NCBI GenBank assembly: GCA_965277025.1
Contig: OZ255706.1
Coordinates: 1,984,001-2,048,000, forward strand
Source: Methylomarinum sp965277025
Lineage (GTDB): Bacteria > Pseudomonadota > Gammaproteobacteria > Methylococcales > Methylomonadaceae
Direction of reading: 5' to 3'
Length of the DNA stretch: 64,000 bases
The notes under the pieces were generated by a model. The model was not told the DNA's origin, did not search any database, and was given only the letters and a program-made list of their open reading frames with translations. This document shows positions 53,180-60,068 of this stretch, one piece after another. Positions within the stretch are counted from its first letter, which is position 1, and each line of letters starts with the position of its first letter. The translations under genes were made by a program, and so were the position numbers.

Positions 53180-54302
53180 AGAAGTTACGCATTGACAACA
53201 GATCGAAATTTTGGGTTTAAATGATTCATATTTGGCATAAAGGTGTCGATAAACGAAGCCATAACATCGTTGAATAAATTCCGCTGTACGCTATAGCAAT
53301 TATTAATCACGTCTGCAAAGCTCAATTTTTGTAATTGAACAAAGCCACAAATTGCAGAAAAAATATGATTATTTATTGCTCTTTTATTGCGAACCTGGAA
53401 CCGCTCAATATTACACACCTGCTTTATTGCCCGATGATATTGCTCAATCTGCCAATGCCTATCATGTTGTTCGGTAAATGCTTTCTTGTCAAAAACAGCG
53501 GTTTTTTCTTCATCAGGTAGTGAACTTATGTAATGGCGAACTTGTTCTTTCAAGGTCGTCCGAAATAATTTCACATACCCAAAATTTTTGAGCCAAACCA
53601 TTAAGCCGTCTTCCGGGATTTCTAATTGCCTGACTTGAACCCATGAACCTTTTTCAACAGAGACTAATCGATTACCTTCCACTGCAAAGAATAATCCTGT
53701 CTGATGATTTCTTATCAATTTAAGATTATCCACGCAACTGTACCAGCTATCTCCTGTTACAAAACCAGGTTCTAGTCCCCAAGCTAATACTTCGGTCAGC
53801 ATGTCTTGAAAATAGTCATTTTTTGTCTTTCCTTCCGCCTTATCGACCACCCGGAAATTCAGTGGTTGGTGTTTTCCTTGAATGTCTGTGTAGTACAACG
53901 TGACAAGATTGATTCCCTTGACTGCTCTATGATGTTTTCCCGACCAAAAATAACTGACATATGCCATATATTGGCTATAAGGTTTATCAAGAACACTATC
54001 GTCAACACTCAAGGTTCCGCCCTTTAAATTCAGGCTTGCGCTGGCTTCATTGTATAAATCTCGCCCAGTGTAATGCTCCCGATTTAGAAATCGATTTACG
54101 CTATCATGTGATATTGACATGACTTCTCCTAATCGTCGACAACCAGCTTGTTTCGGCTCACTTAATAAAAAACCAATATACATGGGTAATGTACAGCAGG
54201 CTGTTGAGGGGCGTGTTATTTCTCTTATCAAGGTTTGCCTTGCATTGACTTTGGGATTTTTTAAACCCATAGTTTAATATTGCCTGTCAATGCGTAACTT
54301 CT
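53180..54302 (-). mobile_element. IS701-like element, copy upstream of the kinase
   Basis: 1,123 bases with ends AGAAGTTACGCATTGACA and its complement, flanked by the direct repeat ACCTTAT at 53173-53179 and 54303-54309. This gives the target repeat length of the family here as seven. Confidence 0.93.
53185..54270 (-). CDS. IS701-like (IS4 superfamily) transposase
   Basis: 361 residues, almost identical to the copy at 15100-16185, with LSVDDSVLDKPYSQY, GFVTGDSWYS and RHWQIEQYHRAIKQ as the three acidic motifs. Complete frame within a clean element, so likely active. Runs in the same direction as the kinase downstream, which could be read from a promoter in the element. Confidence 0.88.
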   Translation of the reverse strand: MGLKNPKVNARQTLIREITRPSTACCTLPMYIGFLLSEPKQAGCRRLGEVMSISHDSVNRFLNREHYTGRDLYNEASASLNLKGGTLSVDDSVLDKPYSQYMAYVSYFWSGKHHRAVKGINLVTLYYTDIQGKHQPLNFRVVDKAEGKTKNDYFQDMLTEVLAWGLEPGFVTGDSWYSCVDNLKLIRNHQTGLFFAVEGNRLVSVEKGSWVQVRQLEIPEDGLMVWLKNFGYVKLFRTTLKEQVRHYISSLPDEEKTAVFDKKAFTEQHDRHWQIEQYHRAIKQVCNIERFQVRNKRAINNHIFSAICGFVQLQKLSFADVINNCYSVQRNLFNDVMASFIDTFMPNMNHLNPKFRSVVNA

Positions 54303-54430
54303 ACCTTATCAACGATCTCCAATTCTGTTGTATTTTACAACACCTGGACAAGCGGTTTTATTCCCGTTATGTTTAACCTGAATCTATGACTTCAGGTTAA
54401 ACTTATTCAAACTGACCAACAGGGAAAAAT

Positions 54431-55438
54431 ATGACTAAAGATATCGTGAACTGGGGCATACTGGGCGCGGCCCGGATCAATCAGCGCCTGATGCCGGCCA
54501 TTATCGGGGCCGGCAACAGCCAGTTAGCCGCCATCGCCAGCCGTCGGCCGGGAGCGGCCGCCGAGACACTGGCGAAATACGGCACAGGCTCCAGCAATGT
54601 CAAAACCTATGATGACCCTGACGCTTTGCTGAAAGACCCTGATATTCAAGCTGTCTATCTGCCGATGGCGAACAATGAACATGCCGAATGGGCCTTGAAA
54701 GCCATCGATCATGGCAAACATGTTTTATGTGAAAAACCGATGGCCTTGACGGTCGCCGATATCGACGCCATTGAAAAAGCTGCCGCTGCAAAGCAAGTCA
54801 AAGTCATGGAAGGCTTTATGTATAATTTCCATCCTCAACATCAACGGGTTGCAGAAATCATAGCTTCCGGCCTAATCGGTGAAGTCCGTAATGTGCGCAG
54901 TTGCTTTTCATTCATGATGCAACCGGCCCGTTTATATCGACTGGAAAAAGATATCGCTCACGGCGGTGGAGCGATGTGGGACATTGGTTGTTACGCCATC
55001 CATACCATTCGTCGTTTTTTCGATAATCTGCCTGTCAACGCAACGGGGCTGGCGAAAACTATCGACAGTGGCGCTGACATCAGCCAAAGCGGTGTTCTGG
55101 ATTTTGGTGATGGTCGATTTGCCCATTTTTATTTCAGTTTTGAACGCGCCCGGCGTGCCGAATACGAAATCATTGGCACTAAAGGTGGCATCAAGTGCCA
55201 CAATGTCTGGGTTATGCCGAATGATGCACCGGTTATCTCCTGGTGGACAGAAGCAGGCCAGCAATGTGAAGAACGTTTGCCTCCCGCTAACCATTTCGTG
55301 CTGGAAATCGAACATTTCTCTGATTGCATACTAAATGACAAACAGCCTGATCTGAGCCTGGATGACGCCAAGGCCAATTGCCGTACCATCGTTGCCATAC
55401 TTGAATCAGCCGCCAGTGGAAACACTGTTTCTGTTTAA
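54431..55438 (+). CDS. Gfo/Idh/MocA-family NAD(P)-dependent oxidoreductase
   Basis: 335 residues. IVNWGILGAARINQRLMPAI is the Rossmann start, AVYLPMANNEHAEWALKAIDHGKHVLCEKPMAL holds the EKP motif with the catalytic Lys, and GGGAMWDIGCYAIHTIRRFF the substrate side. Family members oxidise or reduce sugars, inositols and related diols; a glucose-fructose oxidoreductase or xylose dehydrogenase role is possible. Divergent from the kinase, with the IS701-like element between. Substrate unknown. Confidence 0.85.
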   Translation: MTKDIVNWGILGAARINQRLMPAIIGAGNSQLAAIASRRPGAAAETLAKYGTGSSNVKTYDDPDALLKDPDIQAVYLPMANNEHAEWALKAIDHGKHVLCEKPMALTVADIDAIEKAAAAKQVKVMEGFMYNFHPQHQRVAEIIASGLIGEVRNVRSCFSFMMQPARLYRLEKDIAHGGGAMWDIGCYAIHTIRRFFDNLPVNATGLAKTIDSGADISQSGVLDFGDGRFAHFYFSFERARRAEYEIIGTKGGIKCHNVWVMPNDAPVISWWTEAGQQCEERLPPANHFVLEIEHFSDCILNDKQPDLSLDDAKANCRTIVAILESAASGNTVSV

Positions 55439-55457
55439 TGATTTAAGGAGTCTGTTT

Positions 55458-55631
55458 ATGTCTGAATACAAACGATATCGTTGTCTTGAATGTGAACACG
55501 TTTATGATGAAGAAAAAGGCGACCCGGATAGCGGCATCGCGCCCGGCACCCGCTGGGAAGATATCCCCGATGACTGGGCCTGCCCGATTTGTGGCGCCCC
55601 GAAAAGCTTCTTCGCTTTAATTGAAGAGTAA
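55458..55631 (+). CDS. rubredoxin
   Basis: 57-residue one-iron electron carrier. The ligands are the four cysteines of RCLECEHVYD and WACPICGAPKS, and GDPDSGIAPGTRWEDIPDDW is the classic rubredoxin middle. ATG 55458 follows AAGGAG by seven bases; the longer frame upstream overlaps the oxidoreductase and is not used. It may serve a nearby redox enzyme or oxidative defence; the partner is not evident. Confidence 0.95.
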   Translation: MSEYKRYRCLECEHVYDEEKGDPDSGIAPGTRWEDIPDDWACPICGAPKSFFALIEE

Positions 55632-55647
55632 TATTCAAACGTTCTCT

Positions 55648-55778
55648 GATTCCCAAGCTCCCGCTTGGGGAATCGCTGATTTATTCGCGATTCCAGTGGC
55701 GCATGGATGCGCCACCAAAATCGATGACGACAAGCCATTGATTTTGTGAGCAAAGTGGAAATCGCATTTCCACTTTGC
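55648..55778. repeat. cluster of three palindromes after the rubredoxin gene
   Basis: Three stems in 130 bases: GATTCCCAAGC/GCTTGGGGAATC (55648-55674, one bulge; same family as 22982), GTGGCGCAT/ATGCGCCAC (55696-55715), and a perfect 13-base stem GCAAAGTGGAAAT/ATTTCCACTTTGC with a three-base loop (55750-55778). No gene is seen here. Confidence 0.7.
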
Positions 55779-55895
55779 GGTTGCTGACAAATCAGGGATG
55801 ATTTGTTCAGATGGAATGGACACCGCCTTCCCTTGACCGGCATCGATGTGCCATAGTTAAGGCAAGTTTTTTAACTAAAACGGAAGGAGGCATCC

Positions 55896-56958
55896 ATGAA
55901 ACAGATTAGCGTATTAGGCATTGATTTGGCAAAAAATGTTTTTCAGCTCCATGGTGTTAACGAACGAGGCCAGGTGGTACTGCGTAAACAATTGAAGCGC
56001 AGTCAAATACCGGCATTTTGCGCCAAACTTCCCCCTTGTCTGGTGGGTATGGAAGCATGCGGCGGTGCACATTACTGGGCGCGTAAGTTACAAGAATACG
56101 GTCACGAGGTCAGGCTGATGGCACCCGCTTTCGTTAAACCTTATGTGAAAATCCAACAAGAATGACCGAAACGATGCGGAGGCTATTTGTGAAGCGGTTA
56201 CACGACCCAGCATGCGATTTGTTGCGGTCAAAAGCCCTGATCAGCAGGCGGTTTTTCATTGTCACCATGGCAGGCAGTTGCTGGTGAAACAGCGGGTGGC
56301 GCTGGAGAATCACATCAGAGGGGTTTTGCCGGAGTTCGGGATTGCGCTTCCTCGAGGCGTGAAAAACATCAAGCAACGCTTACCCGAGATTCTGGAAGAT
56401 GCTGAGAATGACTTACCGGTGGATGTTCGGGAGCTGCTGGATACCCTGCAGGAAAGTCACACTGACCTGGAATCCCAGATTGACCGGCTGACCAAAACGA
56501 TAACCGCCTGGCACCGACAAAATGCGGTCAGCCAACGCCTGGAATCTATTCCTGGAATCGGCGTATTGACGGCCACGCTGCTGGCCGCTTTGCTGGGTCA
56601 GCGTGGAGAAGGTTTTGCCAATGGTCGTCAGTTGGCAGCTTACCTGGGCCTGGTGCCCCGGCAATCGTCCTCGGGTGGTAAAGAGCGATTGTTGGGTATC
56701 AGCAAACGGGGGGATGGTTACTTGAGGAGTTTATTGATCCATGGCGCTCGAGCGGTCATTCGGCATGTCCGCAGGCGACAAGCGCTGGGTCAGCCGGGTG
56801 GTCATGCCCGGGTAGAACAACTGTTGACCCGTTGCCACCCTAACGAAGTGGCGGTTGCTCTGGCGAACAAGATGGCGCGAACTGCCTGGGCGGTAACGGC
56901 CCGGCAAACCGTCTGGCAACCCATGTACGAAACGATAGAAAGGCGCATGCCGGCATGA
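55896..56958 (+). pseudogene. IS110-family transposase, frameshifted
   Basis: ATG 55896 follows AAGGAGG. The first frame gives VLGIDLAKNVFQLHG (DEDD catalytic start), VGMEACGGAHYWARKL and FVKPYVKIQQ, then stops at 56165. Skipping one base at 56160 restores NDRNDAEAICEAV, and the rest follows to 56958 with the Transposase_20 part SIPGIGVLTATLLAALLGQ and LGLVPRQSSSGGKERLLGISKRGDGYLR. So the frame has one extra base. Otherwise full length. Confidence 0.88.
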
Positions 56959-56974
56959 GATTCTGCCGGGTGGA

Positions 56975-57190
56975 TTAATGCTTAACAAACAAGTGGCGAA
57001 TTTTTCGCCAGATCTTCCCTGATATGTCGAAAAATCCGCGAGAGATAAAACCGATTTCAGGAGGCATACAACACCTGTCAACGATTGCATAGACAGTTTA
57101 TGGCGAAACAGGTCAGACCGCGGCGGGTCAAACCCGGGGAAGCGCTTGAAGCACCGACTTCTTTGTTCAGACAGGGCCCCGCCGGCGAAT
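56975..57190 (+). ncRNA. possible bridge/seek RNA region of the IS110 element
   Basis: About 215 non-coding bases between the transposase stop and the right sub-terminal repeat. They contain several local inverted repeats, for example GGCGAATTTTTCGCC near 56993. IS110-family elements encode a guide RNA in one of their long non-coding ends, on the 3' side in the IS1111 branch. Position alone supports this; the fold was not computed. Confidence 0.35.
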
Positions 57191-57205
57191 TCCATAGAGG
57201 CCAGG

Positions 57206-57851
57206 AGTTATAAATACTCCAACAACAGGCCGGATGTAAGACTGCAACTGATTTTTATTTCGTCAAAATTGTACTTGCAAAACTGGCGGTGTCCATGTAA
57301 GCGTTTCCTTAGGAATCCTGATCCAGAAGCTCCGCCTCAACAAAGCTGGAGCTTGGGTTCTAAGCAAAAAATTCTTTGTTTTCGCGCTTCAGAACGCAAA
57401 GCGTGAAGTTTTGACGCACCCACGAAGGAGCATGGGCGCGATGTAAATGGCAGCCCCTCTCCGTGGAAAGCGAACAAGCTCCACCCTGAATCAAATACTT
57501 ACGACAACATCTTTCCACAATATTGACAAAACCATCCCTAAATCGATTTTAATGGGTGAAAAGTCTCCCTCCTTATTCATTGACAATCATAACCTATTGA
57601 TTTTTAACAACTAAAATAACTGTCTATTTTTTATACAATTTAATACCACTACAATAAAATCACGCCTTTAGAACGCTTTTTCGCATTTAATCCACAAACT
57701 TATCCACAGCTTTTGTGCACAACTTTTTTCCACCTTTTCTTTCCGGCAGTTACCCGAAGTCAAGTTTTTTTACACTTTTTTCAGAATAATTGAATCGATA
57801 AAAAACTTGCATTAACACGACCACCTCCGTATAATGCGCTTTCTTTCTTAA
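57206..57851. other. intergenic region, AT-rich, with DnaA-box-like cluster
   Basis: No gene supported. The left part has a decayed REP-like unit (57316-57361: ATCCAGAAGCTCCGCCTCAA and GAGCTTGGGTTC). From about 57540 the sequence is very AT-rich. At 57688-57722 lie TAATCCACA, the consensus DnaA box TTATCCACA (57700-57708) and the palindrome TTGTGCACAA (57713-57722), with TTTTCCACC after it. The tRNA promoter follows. Confidence 0.5.
57807..57835 (+). promoter_or_regulatory. sigma-70 promoter of tRNA-Lys
   Basis: TTGCAT (57807-57812) and a perfect TATAAT (57830-57835) are separated by 17 bases and followed by GCGC, a GC-rich discriminator typical of growth-rate-controlled stable RNA promoters. 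The tRNA starts 17 bases later. Confidence 0.8.
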
Positions 57852-57927
57852 GGGTCGTTAGCTCAGCTGGTAGAGCACCGCACTTTTAATGCGATGGTCG
57901 AGCGTTCGAATCGCTCACGACCCACCA
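57852..57927 (+). tRNA. tRNA-Lys (anticodon TTT)
   Basis: 76 bases with the CCA end encoded. The acceptor stem GGGTCGT pairs with ACGACCC; the D arm is GCTCAGCTGGTAGAGC; the anticodon stem CGCA/TGCG encloses CTTTTAA, giving anticodon UUU; the T arm is GAGCGTTCGAATCGCTC. It stands alone and I see no integrase beside it. Confidence 0.97.
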
Positions 57928-58085
57928 TTCAATCTTTTCCTCCTGATTCTGCAATAATTAACAAGTTTGTCTTATCAAACCACGGCAGTGTGGAAGAAAT
58001 ATTGTATTGCCGAAGTTTAAATCACTTCTTCCTATGGAAACCGGTATAACACATCGATTTCTTCAAGCCTAGCAGAACAACATAA

Positions 58086-58332
58086 ATGACAAACCCAACA
58101 AATCCTTCATTCCAAGACCTTGGTTTATCCGAACCAGTTTTACACGCATTAAAAAAAGTCGGTTACGAAACACCTTCCCCCATTCAAGCAGAAATAATCC
58201 CTCATATTATGGATGGCCGCGATGTGCTGGGACAGGCGCAAACCGGCACCGGCAAAACTGCCGCATTCGCCCTGCCATTACTTTCCCGCCTGGATATCAA
58301 GCAAAAAGACCCGCAAGTGCTGGTACTAGTGC
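58086..58332 (+). pseudogene. deaD: N-terminal fragment of a DeaD/CsdA-type DEAD-box RNA helicase
   Basis: About 82 residues: the Q motif region FQDLGLSEPVLHALKKVGYETPSPIQAEIIP and Walker A VLGQAQTGTGKTAAFALPLLSRL, up to QVLVLV. After 58332 the expected PTRELA (motif Ia) is replaced by unrelated sequence and a stop at 58364. The C-terminal domain of the same kind of helicase lies at 41802-42206 on the other strand beside IS3; the middle ~400 residues are in neither place. The gene probably was one and was broken by rearrangement. Confidence 0.82.
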
Positions 58333-58444
58333 AAACAAGCGCAAGTTCTCACTCTATTGAGTAAGTGGCTTAGCCTGATACGTCCAACGAAAAGGCTTAG
58401 CCATGGTTTCATTGAAATATTTTATGAAATCCGCTATTTTTTTG
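58333..58444. other. joint sequence between helicase fragment and IS4
   Basis: 112 bases of unknown origin, with GGCTTAGCC occurring twice in direct orientation about 30 bases apart and a run of T before the IS4 end. It might be the end of another mobile element, but I cannot name it. Confidence 0.35.
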
Positions 58445-59666
58445 CTCTGTACATGACAAAAAATATTAAAAGCTGGCGTAGCTCGTTGAAATGTAATTAA
58501 ATACCGCATTTTGTTTTAGCGAATATGAATAACGGGACATTACAAATCAACGAGCTGACCGTCATATTAACTGAGCACTTTCAATGGAACAAGGCAAGAA
58601 TCGTTTGTTTTGTGGGTATGTTAATTGCTTTGATGGCAGTTAGCACGGTCAATCTGGCCCAGCTCGCCGTATTCTTTCCCCGTCGGGCAAAAATTTCCTC
58701 ACGATATCGACGGATGCAACGATTTTTCAGTGACCATTGGCTGGATTACAATGAAGTCGCTCATTTCATCATGAAACTGTTTGGTTTCACTGATCAGGAT
58801 TACTATCTGACGTTAGACAGGACGAATTGGAAGTGGGGTAAAACCAATATTAATCTGCTGGTGCTTGCCGTGGTTTATCGGGGTGCCGCCATTCCTGTGT
58901 ATTGGTTGCCTTTAAACAAGCGGGGCAACTCTAATACGAAGGAACGTATAGCGCTGATGAAACGCTTTATTGCGCAGTTTGGCCGACATCACATCAAAGG
59001 TCTTTTGGCTGATCGGGAGTTTATTGGAGACGAATGGATGGGCTGGTTGTTTGAGCAAGAGATTCCCTTTTATATCCGTATTCGCAACAACGCCAGGACA
59101 ACCAATGCCCAAGGCCAGCGAATACGCGTAGAGCGTTTGTTTTATGGGCTTAAGCCGGGTAGCACACGACACCTCTCAACAGCGCGCTATTCGGGAAATT
59201 GTTCAATTTATCTCAGTGGGTTACGGCTGAGTGATGGTGAGTTATTAATCATCGTCTGTCAGCATTTGAACCCTGATGCGATTAAAATTTATGGCTTGCG
59301 TTGGGAAATCGAAACGCTTTTCGGCGGTTTAAAAGGACGGGGATTCAAACTTGAGGAAACGCGTGTAGTCGGTTATCTTCGGATCAAAAAATTGTTAGTA
59401 CTTCCCGTTATTGCTTTCTGTTGGTCACATAAAGCAGGCGAATGGAAACATGATTGCGAGTTACCAATAAAAACCAAAACACATCAGCGGCTCGCGCAAA
59501 GCCTGTTTCGATATGGATTAGATTGTATCCGCTCAACCTTGTTTAATGTCTTATCTCAATCAAAAAGGATGATTAGAAAAGTGATTGCTCTTTTGCAACC
59601 CATACCTTTTGTCACTGGAATACATGAGACTCATTTGTCATAAGTTAATTTTTGTCATGTACAGAG
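58445..59666 (+). mobile_element. IS4-family element, copy C
   Basis: 1,222 bases with the same CTCTGTACATGAC ends as copy A. The 9 bases on each side (ATTTTTTTG and AAATAAATG) do not match, so the target repeat has been lost through recombination, unlike copy A. Confidence 0.92.
58525..59643 (+). CDS. IS4-family transposase, copy C
   Basis: 372 residues, full frame, with LTLDRTNWKWG, LLADREF and YGLRWEIETLFGGLKGRGF as catalytic motifs. Differs from copy A at about seven positions (for example R for S in FFPRRAK, R for W in NNARTT, and a changed end HETHLS). Same strand as gyrA downstream. Confidence 0.92.
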   Translation: MNNGTLQINELTVILTEHFQWNKARIVCFVGMLIALMAVSTVNLAQLAVFFPRRAKISSRYRRMQRFFSDHWLDYNEVAHFIMKLFGFTDQDYYLTLDRTNWKWGKTNINLLVLAVVYRGAAIPVYWLPLNKRGNSNTKERIALMKRFIAQFGRHHIKGLLADREFIGDEWMGWLFEQEIPFYIRIRNNARTTNAQGQRIRVERLFYGLKPGSTRHLSTARYSGNCSIYLSGLRLSDGELLIIVCQHLNPDAIKIYGLRWEIETLFGGLKGRGFKLEETRVVGYLRIKKLLVLPVIAFCWSHKAGEWKHDCELPIKTKTHQRLAQSLFRYGLDCIRSTLFNVLSQSKRMIRKVIALLQPIPFVTGIHETHLS

Positions 59667-60068
59667 AAATAAATGACTACTTTAACCTTCAATTTATCAA
59701 TATTGCCGCTATTGTTTGGTTTCGCCTGCAGTTTGGGAGTATTTTTCGGGGGCTGATGAAATATTCGGGTTAGACAGGCACAGCTCTCTTTGCTTTCGAC
59801 TAAATGGCTAAAATTTGTTATAATCCAAGCTATTTAGCCCTTTGTGGTGGTTGTTTCAAGCTCTAATGCTTGGCGTTCATTACCTGGGGGATTTGTTGGC
59901 GGGAAAAGCGCTTACGTTAGGGATCCACAAAACCCACTCAAGAAGCCTGAATCGATTGGATACTGACTTACAGAGGCGGCAGGTTTGCCGTGTTGTTGGT
60001 ATTGCACGCGTTTTTAGCTGTTATGTTGAGGTTTTGAGGTTACCGTTTGAATTGGATGTCACGGAGCT
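59667..60068 (+). promoter_or_regulatory. gyrA upstream region with extended -10 promoter
   Basis: About 400 bases with no firm gene. TGTTATAAT at 59816-59824 is an extended -10 site and a likely gyrA promoter, giving a leader of ~240 bases. A 27-codon frame (59673-59756, two hydrophobic stretches, no ribosome site) just after the IS4 is probably a cut-off gene end or chance. CGGCAGGTTTGCCG near 59979 is a small hairpin in the leader. Confidence 0.5.

Larger units (their letters stand above)
55800..57205 (+). mobile_element. IS110-family element (approximate ends)
   Basis: Contains one transposase and long non-coding flanks. ATGGAAT at 55811-55817 and ATTCCAT at 57189-57195 form a short sub-terminal inverted repeat, as in the IS1111 branch. 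Ends are uncertain because IS110 elements lack clear inverted ends and target repeats. Confidence 0.65.

Noticed and set aside
57540..57840. Chromosome origin oriC
   Set aside because: DnaA-box-like sites are present, but the usual neighbours dnaA, dnaN, gyrB and mnmG are missing and there are few boxes; kept only as a finding.
57852..57927. tRNA-Lys as attachment site of an integrated element
   Set aside because: No integrase gene and no repeated tRNA 3' end were found nearby.
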